Shown: positions 1 through 7,660 of the stretch, in pieces
Position numbering within the stretch: the first letter of the stretch is position 1
Layout: each line of letters begins with the position of its first letter
Assembly: GCA_958428235.1 (NCBI GenBank)
Contig: CAUAFG010000006.1
Span: 1 to 64,000 of the forward strand
Direction: 5' to 3'
DNA: 64,000 bases
Source of the DNA: Faeciplasma sp900553675
GTDB taxonomy: Bacteria > Bacillota > Clostridia > Oscillospirales > Ruminococcaceae
The notes under the pieces: generated by a model
Database searches by the model: none
Told to the model about the DNA's origin: nothing
Seen by the model: the letters and a program-made list of their open reading frames with translations, nothing else
Translations under genes and position numbers: made by a program

Positions 1-134
1 CACCGATAGTTGATGCCATTATCAACTACACAAGAAACAGCGACAGCACCTTCACCCAGCGCAAGGAGCAGAACTCTGAAAAGCTGGAGTACTATCTCGA
101 CGAGCTGAATAAGCAGATACGTGAGAAGGAGTAA
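1..134 (+). CDS. C-terminal end of an unidentified protein (5' end outside window)
   Basis: A reading frame is open from base 3 and ends with TAA at 132-134, giving the last 43 residues of a protein. The tail is very charged and probably helical, rich in Glu, Lys and Gln and ending in KQIREKE. I do not recognise the family. It reads in the same direction as the glycosidase that follows after about 60 bases, so the two could share a transcript. The short segment has no catalytic motif, membrane segment or signal. Confidence 0.5.
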   Translation, partial: PIVDAIINYTRNSDSTFTQRKEQNSEKLEYYLDELNKQIREKE

Positions 135-196
135 AAATACCCTGCTTCGCTTAACCCACGTTGTAATTTAATAAATAAACATCTGGAGGTAGAACT

Positions 197-1696
197 ATGA
201 ATTACACAAGTGAAGTTGAAAAATGGGGTGTTTTTGAGTTTTCCTGCGAAGGTAAAATCAATGGCAACCCGTTCGTGGACTATAATATAACAGCACGGTT
301 TGAAAGCGCATCAGAGCAAAAGACCGTAAATGGTTTTTATGATGGAGATGGCATATATAAAGTGCGGTTTATGCCATCTTATGAAGAAAAATACAGCTTT
401 TTAATCAGTGGCAATTTTTCGGACAGAGAGTACAGCGGTGAGTTTACATCTATAGCACCTTCTGAAAACAATCACGGTCCTGTGCGAGTACATAACAAAT
501 TTCATTTTCAATATGCCGATGGTACGGTTTATTACCCTATAGGTACTACATGCTATGTTTGGAATCTGCAAAGTGATGAACTGATTGCAAGGACTCTTGA
601 AAGCCTGAAATCCTCGCCTTTTAATAAGATTCGCTTCTGCATATTCCCGAAGAGCTACTGCTATAATACCCGCGAGCCGCGATCATATCCTTATGAGGGA
701 ACGCCTGTCGACGGAAGCTTGATTAATGAAGATAACATATGGAGCTTTGGTCCAGACTCAAGCGGCAACAGCTGGGACTTTTTGCGCTTTAACCCTGAAC
801 ATTTTAAGCACATAGAATATTGTATTTCAGAACTTCAAAAGCTTGGCATAGAGGCAGATATTATTCTTTTTCACCCATACGATCGATGGGGATTCTCAAC
901 TATGACTGCAAAGCAAAACGAGCTTTATCTGAGATATACCGCCGCGCGATTCTCGGCGTTTCGCAATATTTGGTGGTCGTTTGCAAACGAGTATGACTTT
1001 ATAAAAAATAAGAGCACTGAGGACTGGGAGCAATATGCAAGGATAATAGTTGAAAATGACCCATATAATCATCTGCGGTCTATTCACAACGCCGGCGCAT
1101 TTTACGACCACACAAAAGCTTGGGTAACTCATTGCAGCGTTCAGCGTTCGCCTGAGGGAACTGCCGATTGGAGAAGAACTTACCAAAAGCCTGTTGTCAT
1201 AGACGAGATGGCATATGAGGGAAATCATCCGAACGTGTGGGGAAATATCTCTCCACAGGAGATGACGCGCCGCTTCTGGGATGCTTTGTGCCGTGGAGGA
1301 TACGGCGGTCATGGAGAAACCTATGTCGACAAAAATATCTGGTGGTCACATGGCGGGGAGCTTAAGGGAGAAAGCCCAAAGAGAATCGCTTTTATGAAAC
1401 AAATCCTTGAAGACGCTCCAAGCGGTGGATTAAAGCCAAAGGCAATGGATTGGGATGATACGTGCGTTGTTCCTGAAGATGATGATATTTCAAAGATGTC
1501 CGGATATCATCTGTTCTATTACGGCATAGCCCGACCATTATTCAGACATTATTATATTGACGACGAAAACACCTACAGTGTGGAAATTATCGACACTTGG
1601 AACATGACTGTTGAGAAAGTCGGTGAATTCAAAGGCAGATTCAAGATAAACCTTCCTGTAAGAGAGTATCTGGCAGTAAGAATTAAAAAGGTATAA
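197..1696 (+). CDS. DUF5060/DUF4038/DUF5605-type glycoside hydrolase (apiosidase-like TIM barrel)
   Basis: This 499-residue protein has the order typical of this family: an N-terminal Ig-like DUF5060-type domain (about 5-85), a DUF4038-type TIM barrel (about 100-400) and a C-terminal beta domain resembling DUF5605. Likely catalytic residues in clan GH-A style are Glu265 (in SFANEYDF, acid/base) and Glu337 (in VVIDEMAYEG, nucleophile). There is no signal peptide, so it probably acts in the cytoplasm on imported oligosaccharides. The start is set by a GGAGG at 184-188 upstream of ATG 197. Relatives include plant cell-wall side-chain glycosidases such as GH140 apiosidases. The exact substrate cannot be read from sequence. 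A hairpin at 1700-1730 closes the unit. Confidence 0.8.
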   Translation: MNYTSEVEKWGVFEFSCEGKINGNPFVDYNITARFESASEQKTVNGFYDGDGIYKVRFMPSYEEKYSFLISGNFSDREYSGEFTSIAPSENNHGPVRVHNKFHFQYADGTVYYPIGTTCYVWNLQSDELIARTLESLKSSPFNKIRFCIFPKSYCYNTREPRSYPYEGTPVDGSLINEDNIWSFGPDSSGNSWDFLRFNPEHFKHIEYCISELQKLGIEADIILFHPYDRWGFSTMTAKQNELYLRYTAARFSAFRNIWWSFANEYDFIKNKSTEDWEQYARIIVENDPYNHLRSIHNAGAFYDHTKAWVTHCSVQRSPEGTADWRRTYQKPVVIDEMAYEGNHPNVWGNISPQEMTRRFWDALCRGGYGGHGETYVDKNIWWSHGGELKGESPKRIAFMKQILEDAPSGGLKPKAMDWDDTCVVPEDDDISKMSGYHLFYYGIARPLFRHYYIDDENTYSVEIIDTWNMTVEKVGEFKGRFKINLPVREYLAVRIKKV

Positions 1697-1699
1697 AAG

Positions 1700-1730
1700 T
1701 TAAGCCCTCGGCATCATGTCGAGGGCTTAA
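1700..1730 (+). terminator. Hairpin after the DUF4038-type glycosidase
   Basis: Perfect 11-bp inverted repeat (1700-1710 with 1720-1730, core AAGCCCTCG) with a 9-base loop, starting four bases after the stop codon. It lacks a clean T-run, so it may stop transcription weakly or mainly stabilise the mRNA 3' end. Confidence 0.6.
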
Positions 1731-1798
1731 CCTATTGTAGGTCATGTATATTCATAACTTGTTACCCCCAGAATTCAAATATCGTTATTTTCTTTAAA

Positions 1799-1834
1799 GA
1801 CAGCCGCCCTGCAAAATATTGCAGAGCGGCTGTC
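1799..1834. terminator. Second long hairpin in the 1697-2065 intergenic gap
   Basis: A 16-base arm (GACAGCCGC then CTGCAA) pairs with 1819-1834 around a 4-base loop with one mismatch. A-rich and T-rich flanks lie on both sides, so it could serve either strand. It probably insulates the GH43 gene from upstream transcription. Confidence 0.55.
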
Positions 1835-1951
1835 TTGATTGAAGGTCGGTTAGTTAGTATTATAAATATGTTAAATCCGAAGTGTCAACTTTAATATAAA
1901 CAGTTCTGGTGCATATTGTATCGATATGGTGGATGATAAGAATATAGTGCG

Positions 1952-1980
1952 TTGATTTATTTTGCTGATTGCATTATAAT
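1952..1980 (+). promoter_or_regulatory. Sigma-A-type promoter for the GH43 gene
   Basis: TTGATT at 1952-1957 and a perfect TATAAT at 1975-1980 are separated by 17 bases. The promoter lies about 85 bases upstream of the GH43 start, after two hairpins, so GH43 is probably its own transcription unit. No clear operator is visible. Confidence 0.7.
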
Positions 1981-2065
1981 ATAAAATACAAAATGCTATA
2001 TCAGTCTGTAGCAATTAGCTGATATTATCTGCTTTTATCAAAAATGAAAAACGGAGGTAACACAA

Positions 2066-4126
2066 GTGAAAAAAATCATATCAATCATTCTTGCTATGAC
2101 AATGGTCATGGCGCTTGGCGCCGGATGTTCAAATGAGGAATCGAACGTGGACAGCATGAATAACGGTGAGAAACCGAACGTGGACATCATAAATAACGAT
2201 GAGGAACTAATCATGGACAGCTTAAATAACGGTATTGTGATAGAAGATATTAGCGATAATGTCTATAAGACCCCCGACATCTCAAACCCGCTTTCGTCGA
2301 ATATCTACTGCGCTGACCCTACCGGCGTCGAATATAACGGCAGGCTCTATGTCTTTGGCACTAACGATCACCAGCAGTTCGAGGTCAAAGGCAAGGGAAA
2401 CGGCGGTGGATATGAACATATTAAATCACTCGTTATCTTCTCGACCGACGACATGGTTAACTGGGTCTATCATGGAATTATTGATGTCGGCAAGATAGCA
2501 CCTTGGATATATAATTCCTGGGCACCGTCGGTGATTTCCCGTGTTGAGGACGACGGTCTGACCCACTTCTATCTCTACTTTTCAAACAGCGGTGCGGGAG
2601 TCGGTGTCATCACGGCGACCGATCCGCTCGGTCCTTGGACCGATCCTTTGGGTGGGCCGCTTGTATATCAGAATATGCCTGGGCTTGAAAACTGCCCTGC
2701 TCCCTTTGATCCCGGAGCCGTGATAGACGATAATGGCGACGGATGGCTTTCTTTTGGCGGCGGAGCACCGAATGGCGAAGGTACTATTCATACAAATATG
2801 CCAAAAATAGTTAAGCTGGGCAAAGATTTATTGTCGTTTGACAGCGAATTTGTTTCGATTGATGCGCCGTTTTTCTGTGAGGCAAGCGAGCTGAACTATG
2901 CGAACGGAGAGTATATTTACACCTACTGCAACGACTGGCAGGATCATAAGATCGGCTGGGATTACGAGGGCATCGACCCGCCTCCGGTCTGCGCAATGTG
3001 CTATATGACCACCAAAACCCCGCTTGATTCTGAGAGCTGGGAATATAAAGGCGCATATTTCTATAACGCCGGCGAGAATGAAAATGGGCAGTCCGGCCTG
3101 CGCTGGTCAAACAATCACACCCATTATATTGAATATCAGGGTACAAGCTATATTCTGCACCACACCCAGCTTTTAGAGGAGCTAAACGGCTCAAACGACG
3201 GTTTCAGAAGCCTTATGGTCGACTATCTTCCAATTGAGCCCGACGGGAGCATACCAATCAAGGCAGCGACATATAAAGGAGTCGACCAAATTAAACCTCT
3301 CGACCCCTATTCCGAAAACCCGGGTTCACTGATGTTCACAAGTGCGGATATCGACTTTGAAGGAGATCTGAACCCTGTCTCAAAAAGCCTCGCCGAGGGT
3401 GCGTTTATCTGCATTAAAAACTGCGACTTCGGGCGCGGTGCGGCAGATTTCAGAGCGTTGGTCAAGGGCAAGGGCAGGATCGAGGTCAGGCTTGACAGCG
3501 AGAACGCTGAACCCGCCGGTTATATCGAATTTGACAATGAAGATTTCGCGTGGGTGAAGTCTTCTGGCTTTGAAAGCTTCGGTGGCAGACTGCATAACGT
3601 ATATCTTGTATTTTCGGGCAGCGATATTGAACTCGGCGCATGGAAGTTCACCGAAGGCGATGAGGAGCTTCGTCCCGAGGAAAAAATCGTTTCATACAAC
3701 AGTGAGATTGACATCGCTGATTATGAGGAAATATCCCTTGAAAACGCTGTTATAACCGGTTCTGCCAACTGGAACAACGGCCCGGATGTCGTCGAAAAGG
3801 CAATCGACGGAGACATTAAATCCTTCTTCGACGGAGTGGAGCAGGGCTGGCTCGAAATCGATCTTGGTCAAAAAACGGAGATCGACGCGATTGGCTATGC
3901 GCCGAGAGACGGCTTCGCCGGAAGAATGACGCAGGGCAGGTTCTATGGCTCAAATGACGGCGAAAGCTGGACGACGCTTCTGAGAATTTACAAAACGCCT
4001 ACGCAGGGCATGAATTACGAGGGGATTTCCAGTGGAAGCTACCGATATATCCGCTATGACGTCAGCGAAAAAAAGAGCGACGGCTATTGCAATATCGCCG
4101 AAATAAAGCTGTATAAGAGAAAATAA
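2066..4126 (+). CDS. Secreted GH43 lipoprotein with CBM6-like and F5/8C (CBM32-like) domains
   Basis: This 686-residue protein has a lipoprotein signal with LGAGC (Cys21). A low-complexity linker (about 25-58) contains three imperfect copies of a motif like NVDxMNNxEE. The five-blade GH43 domain follows, with catalytic base Asp84 (in IYCADP), pKa modulator Asp215 (in PFDPGAVIDD), acid near Glu272 (in FFCEASEL) and a His motif in NNHTHYIEY. Residues about 420-535 look like CBM6. The C-terminus (about 555-686) is an F5/8C or discoidin module with EIDLGQ and YRYIRYD. It should be anchored outside the membrane and release arabinosyl or xylosyl groups from hemicellulose. GGAGG precedes ATG 2066. 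Exact specificity within GH43 is not decidable here. Confidence 0.88.
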   Translation: MKKIISIILAMTMVMALGAGCSNEESNVDSMNNGEKPNVDIINNDEELIMDSLNNGIVIEDISDNVYKTPDISNPLSSNIYCADPTGVEYNGRLYVFGTNDHQQFEVKGKGNGGGYEHIKSLVIFSTDDMVNWVYHGIIDVGKIAPWIYNSWAPSVISRVEDDGLTHFYLYFSNSGAGVGVITATDPLGPWTDPLGGPLVYQNMPGLENCPAPFDPGAVIDDNGDGWLSFGGGAPNGEGTIHTNMPKIVKLGKDLLSFDSEFVSIDAPFFCEASELNYANGEYIYTYCNDWQDHKIGWDYEGIDPPPVCAMCYMTTKTPLDSESWEYKGAYFYNAGENENGQSGLRWSNNHTHYIEYQGTSYILHHTQLLEELNGSNDGFRSLMVDYLPIEPDGSIPIKAATYKGVDQIKPLDPYSENPGSLMFTSADIDFEGDLNPVSKSLAEGAFICIKNCDFGRGAADFRALVKGKGRIEVRLDSENAEPAGYIEFDNEDFAWVKSSGFESFGGRLHNVYLVFSGSDIELGAWKFTEGDEELRPEEKIVSYNSEIDIADYEEISLENAVITGSANWNNGPDVVEKAIDGDIKSFFDGVEQGWLEIDLGQKTEIDAIGYAPRDGFAGRMTQGRFYGSNDGESWTTLLRIYKTPTQGMNYEGISSGSYRYIRYDVSEKKSDGYCNIAEIKLYKRK
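2136..2235 (+). repeat. Three tandem imperfect ~33-bp repeats in the GH43 linker
   Basis: The coding sequence just after the lipobox repeats a unit encoding roughly N-x-D-x-x-N-N-x three times (VDSMNNGE, VDIINNDE, MDSLNNGI). Units of this sort can change copy number by slippage and would lengthen or shorten the spacer that holds the enzyme off the membrane. Confidence 0.7.
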
Positions 4127-4152
4127 CAGCATTGCCCGTGCGCAGTAAAAAT

Positions 4153-4257
4153 GAGACATTATTATGAAATCTGAAAAGCTACTGAGCAATTGGCAATTCA
4201 TGTCAAACTGTCCAAGCTAGCAGAAATCTGAGGGCGAGACGGTCACGCTCCCGCACT
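4153..4257 (+). pseudogene. Dead 5' fragment of a GH2 gene (third copy)
   Basis: This stretch closely matches the ribosome site and first ~33 codons of the intact GH2 gene at 26728 (shared GAGACATTATTATG, MKSEKLL.NWQFM and GETVTLPH). It carries an in-frame TAG where the intact gene has the Gly-Trp-Gln region, and ends abruptly at the CTCCCGCACTGCC junction with the integrase relic. It is too short to encode anything functional. Confidence 0.85.
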
Positions 4258-4259
4258 GC

Positions 4260-4611
4260 CAGGCGTTAAAGCGTGTGATGAAAAGCCGAAGTAATATAGC
4301 ACCGTTCAGCGTTGGCGGTTATAAGGATTCCCTGTTTTTCAAACAGGACGGTATGCCCAAAGTATCCGACAATTATGAGGGTATGTTAAATGGGCTTGTG
4401 AAGAAGTATAATAAGCAGAACAAAGAGCCGCTTCCGAACATCACGCCCCATATTCTCCGACACACTTTCTGCACTCGTTAGCCAATGCAGGAATGAACCC
4501 GAAAGCGTTGCAGCATATTATGGGTCACGCTAACATCAAGATGACTTTGAACTATTACGACTAACAACCTACGACTACGCAAAGGCAGAAATGGAACGGT
4601 TGGCAGCTTGA
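4260..4611 (+). pseudogene. C-terminal relic of a tyrosine recombinase (Tn916/Tn1549-type integrase)
   Basis: The frame encodes the C-terminal catalytic half of a phage-type integrase, with the HILRHTFCTR box (catalytic His and Arg), then GHANIKMTLNYYD with the nucleophilic Tyr region, and a final EMERLAA tail. A lost base right after the HxxR box changes frame and creates a stop at about 4479-4481, and a second lesion hits the NYYDH motif. The N-terminal arm and core-binding domains are absent. This is the scar of an integrative conjugative element or similar element and joins directly to the dead GH2 fragment. Confidence 0.85.
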
Positions 4612-4699
4612 TAAACGCTGTATTTACTACCACCGTACACTTTTGGACAGAAAGTTATGCCGAGGGACGCAAGGTTATGCAAAGCTTCTCCCGATATGA

Positions 4700-4743
4700 C
4701 AAATGGCGAAAAAGCCTTGAATACCAAGACTTATCGCCATTTG
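4700..4743. repeat. Long inverted repeat downstream of the integrase relic
   Basis: A perfect 10-bp arm CAAATGGCGA (4700-4709) pairs with TCGCCATTTG (4734-4743), and the interior (AAG.CTT with AAG.CTT) can extend the stem. It lies about 90 bases past the integrase C-terminus, where element ends are often found. It may be a terminator or part of an element end. Confidence 0.45.
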
Positions 4744-4775
4744 CCAACCTATGAAAATACAGTAGAGAAATTTGC

Positions 4776-4803
4776 TTGAAGTTTATTATATACTTACTAT
4801 AAA
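4776..4803 (+). promoter_or_regulatory. Sigma-A-like promoter for the DUF1593 pair
   Basis: TTGAAG (4776-4781), a 16-base spacer and TATAAA (4798-4803) lie about 35 bases before the first DUF1593 start codon. The match to consensus is good but not perfect. Confidence 0.55.
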
Positions 4804-4837
4804 ACTGCATCATATATGTTGATTTTTGGAGGACATT

Positions 4838-6196
4838 ATGAATCTGCGCGTTAAAATATCGGTGCTGCTGATGGCAGCTATTTTAGGCGGTTGTGCGGCG
4901 GTGCCGGGCAGGAAGGAAAACGGTGTGGAAATGCAAAAGACAAAGGTTATTAACATCACAGATTTGCTTGCCGACCCTGACGACGAGCAGTCTTTGGTGA
5001 GAATGTTAGTCACCTGCAATCAGGTTGATCTCAAGGGCATAATCGTAAGCACAAGTTGTTGGCGGCAGAATCAGGATCAAAGCGGCATGGACAGGCTGAA
5101 TTCTATAACTAATGCGTACGGCGAGGTGCTGCCGAATCTCAAAAAACATGCAGACGGGTATCCGTCACTCAAATACATAAAATCAATATCTGTGATGGGG
5201 CAGACGGGGTACAGCATGGAAGCCGTCGGAGACGGTATGGACAGTGAGGGTTCCGAACTCATCATATCAACGGTTGATGAAGATGAGCGACCGACTTGGG
5301 TAAACCTTTGGGGCGGTGCAAACACTGTCGCTCAGGCGCTTTGGAAGGTCAAAAATAGCCGCTCTGCGGATGAAACGGAGAAATTTGTAAGCAAGCTGAG
5401 GATATATGACGTTCTCGGTCAGGACGAAGCCGGGGCGTGGATTGTCACAAATTTTCCGGATATTATGTATATCCGCTCCACCGAGGTGTACGGCTTCGGC
5501 GGTTCCGATTATATGAAGGGTGATGATTACAGAAATCAAATAAGAAGCTGTGGACCTTTTGGAGCAGTATATCCGCTTAAAACCTACGGGGCATTTGAAG
5601 GCGACTCACCTTCGTTTATGTATCAGATTCCAACCGGAATGAACGATCCGGAGCATATTGACTGGGGAAGCTGGGGCGGCGCGTTTTCCAAAGATAAAAA
5701 AGCATCGATCAGGAGCATGAGCGCAGTAAAGAATGAAAAGGATTATGACCCGTACTATATGTATGGAGACTGCGCCGAAAAGGAAAGCTCGGTGAGCAGA
5801 TGGGCGGAAGCATATCAGAACGACTTTCTTGCAAGAATGATATGGTCTGTCACCGATTCGTATGAGGACGCCAATCATCACCCGCACGCCGTTCTTAATC
5901 AGGACACAACTATGGACATTCTCAGCATATCGGCAAAGACTGGGGAAACCGTTTCACTTACCGCTGACGGTTCTTCGGATCCCGACGGCGATGCACTTGA
6001 ATACAGCTGGTATGTATATAGAGTTGAGGGAACGTATTCAAAAGAGGTTGCAATATCCGGCAGAGACAGCATAGATGCGAAAATATCAGTTCCAGAGGAC
6101 GCTGCAGGCAGCAGTATTCACGTTATTCTTGAGATCTGCGACAGCAGCAGTCCAAAGCTATATGCCTACAGGAGGATAATAATAAATGTCGAATAG
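4838..6196 (+). CDS. DUF1593 (Sde0182-like, nucleoside-hydrolase-fold) lipoprotein with C-terminal beta domain
   Basis: This 452-residue lipoprotein uses ATG 4838, because GGAGG at 4828-4832 is correctly spaced from it. An upstream TTG would overlap that site. The signal has lipobox-like LGGC near residue 19. The N-terminal domain matches PF07632 (DUF1593) with the PDDEQSLVRML motif, where nucleoside hydrolases bind Ca2+ and ribose through clustered Asp. The C-terminal ~90 residues (from HPHAVLNQD) look like the Sde0182 C-terminal Ig-like domain, with SSDPDGDALEYSW. The family is found with plant-polysaccharide systems and was first noted as cellulose-binding. The true reaction is unknown. 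It overlaps the next gene by 11 bases. Confidence 0.85.
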   Translation: MNLRVKISVLLMAAILGGCAAVPGRKENGVEMQKTKVINITDLLADPDDEQSLVRMLVTCNQVDLKGIIVSTSCWRQNQDQSGMDRLNSITNAYGEVLPNLKKHADGYPSLKYIKSISVMGQTGYSMEAVGDGMDSEGSELIISTVDEDERPTWVNLWGGANTVAQALWKVKNSRSADETEKFVSKLRIYDVLGQDEAGAWIVTNFPDIMYIRSTEVYGFGGSDYMKGDDYRNQIRSCGPFGAVYPLKTYGAFEGDSPSFMYQIPTGMNDPEHIDWGSWGGAFSKDKKASIRSMSAVKNEKDYDPYYMYGDCAEKESSVSRWAEAYQNDFLARMIWSVTDSYEDANHHPHAVLNQDTTMDILSISAKTGETVSLTADGSSDPDGDALEYSWYVYRVEGTYSKEVAISGRDSIDAKISVPEDAAGSSIHVILEICDSSSPKLYAYRRIIINVE

Positions 6197-7238
6197 AAAG
6201 CTTAAAACCGCAACATGGTTTTTCGCAGCACTGATTATATTATCGGTCATCACAGGAACTGTATTTTTATGGAGGCAGAAAATGAATAATAGTCAAAAAT
6301 TCAGGGTAGTAATATCCACCGATTTTCCGCCGCTCGACGCGCGGTATCCCTTTAAAGACGGCACCCCGAATAGCCACAAAAGCGACCCGGACGACTTGCA
6401 GTCGATGGTGAGATTTTTGCTTTATTCAAATGAATTTGACGTCGAGGGACTGATTGCTTCGTCGGCGACCTTTGCAGGGATTGCGAACAAGCAAAACATT
6501 ATCGATATGCTGGATGTTTATGCCGCACATTACGATACGTTAAAAAATTACTCTCTAGATTACCCTTCTCCGGAGTATCTGAAAAGCGTCACATATCAGG
6601 GGAATAACGGGACTTGGGGCAGAAGTGCCGAAGAAAATATCGGTGAAAATATGGACAGCGAAGCGTCCGATGCAATCATCGAAATCGTTGATAAAAAGGA
6701 TTCCCGCCCGGTCTGGTTCTGTGTTTGGGGAGATTGCAGTAACATCGCACAAGCGGTTTACCGTGTTAGTCAAACGAGAACTCCCGAAGAGACTGCAAAA
6801 TTTATCTCGAAGATGAGAATATATCAAATTGCTCATCAGGACGGCAGCATAGATTGGTTGATGGAAAATTTCCCGGAGATGTTTATCATCTACAATGAAA
6901 ATACATATTTCGGGATTTTCGGAGCAGATGATATTAACTGGGTTAATGAAAATATCATTGAAAATCACGGAAAATTGGGCGCAGCATATCCCGACCGCGG
7001 CATGGGCTGCGAAGGGGTTTGCGAGGGTGATTCGCCGTCGTTTTTGTATCTTCTGAGCGCAAGATTCGGACATAGCAACGTCGAAAATCCGACCTTGCCG
7101 AGTTGGGGAGGAAAGTTTAAGCGAGTTGAAGGTACAAATCATTATGTTGATGATGTCGGGTCGCCGTCAATTTCGGAACACGCCAAGGAGTTTCAGAAAG
7201 ACTTTGAAAAAAGGCTGGAAATTATTTTGATTAGCTAA
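6186..7238 (+). CDS. Second DUF1593-family protein, membrane-anchored, lacking the C-terminal domain
   Basis: This 350-residue protein starts inside the end of the previous gene (11-base overlap), so translation is probably coupled. A single hydrophobic segment at about 10-30 (TWFFAALIILSVITGTVFLW) has no lipobox, which suggests a signal anchor. The PF07632 motif is present as DPDDLQSMVRFLLYSNEFDVEGLIA. The protein stops soon after the nucleoside-hydrolase-like fold and lacks the Ig-like module of its neighbour. The two paralogues may form a hetero-oligomer on the cell surface (inference). A 123-base piece of the first gene and an 83-base piece of this one recur as a scar at 26168-26373. Confidence 0.83.
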   Translation: MSNRKLKTATWFFAALIILSVITGTVFLWRQKMNNSQKFRVVISTDFPPLDARYPFKDGTPNSHKSDPDDLQSMVRFLLYSNEFDVEGLIASSATFAGIANKQNIIDMLDVYAAHYDTLKNYSLDYPSPEYLKSVTYQGNNGTWGRSAEENIGENMDSEASDAIIEIVDKKDSRPVWFCVWGDCSNIAQAVYRVSQTRTPEETAKFISKMRIYQIAHQDGSIDWLMENFPEMFIIYNENTYFGIFGADDINWVNENIIENHGKLGAAYPDRGMGCEGVCEGDSPSFLYLLSARFGHSNVENPTLPSWGGKFKRVEGTNHYVDDVGSPSISEHAKEFQKDFEKRLEIILIS

Positions 7239-7296
7239 TAGCCGGAAAAATCCACTTTTTAGGGTCCTTATCATTTTATAACAGTTTTTTGTTTAA

Positions 7297-7480
7297 TTAG
7301 CTTAGTGGAACTTCGTTTTTTAAGGGATATGATTCCTTGTCTGCGATGATTTGCGCAAGCCGCTCGACGGCAATTTCCCCAAGATAATCTTCAGAAACAT
7401 TAACGGTCGAGAGTGGCGGGCTTTTGTGGATTGTAGAGGTATTGCCCCCCTTCCGGAATCATATATGTCGCAAGATGAAT
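7297..7480 (-). pseudogene. C-terminal relic of a LacI-family regulator (copy A)
   Basis: On the minus strand one frame reads SPPLSTVNVSEDYLGEIAVE and on through ERLAQIIADKESYPLKNEV to a TAA at 7297-7299. This is the hallmark C-terminal segment of LacI/GalR repressors (PPLSTV, then G..AVE.L...I). Upstream the frame is shifted and no DNA-binding domain remains. The same relic is present at 26374-26490. It indicates that the ancestral DUF1593-GH2 locus carried its own LacI repressor. Confidence 0.8.
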
Positions 7481-7660
7481 CCAGTCAGAATTTTTTTGAA
7501 AATCACCGGATTATTACTTGTAATTCAGCGGAGAATTTATTATAATTACCTATAGTCATATAATACCGCATGACAATCAGCGTAAATCAATGATGATTAT
7601 AACGCCGAAACGGTGAAATTATATGGCTGAATCGAAAGGAACATTATTAACAGTAATGCT

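Noticed and set aside
4700..4743. CRISPR-like repeat or insertion-sequence terminal repeat.
   Set aside because: A single inverted repeat with no second copy or transposase; kept only as a hairpin near an integrase relic.
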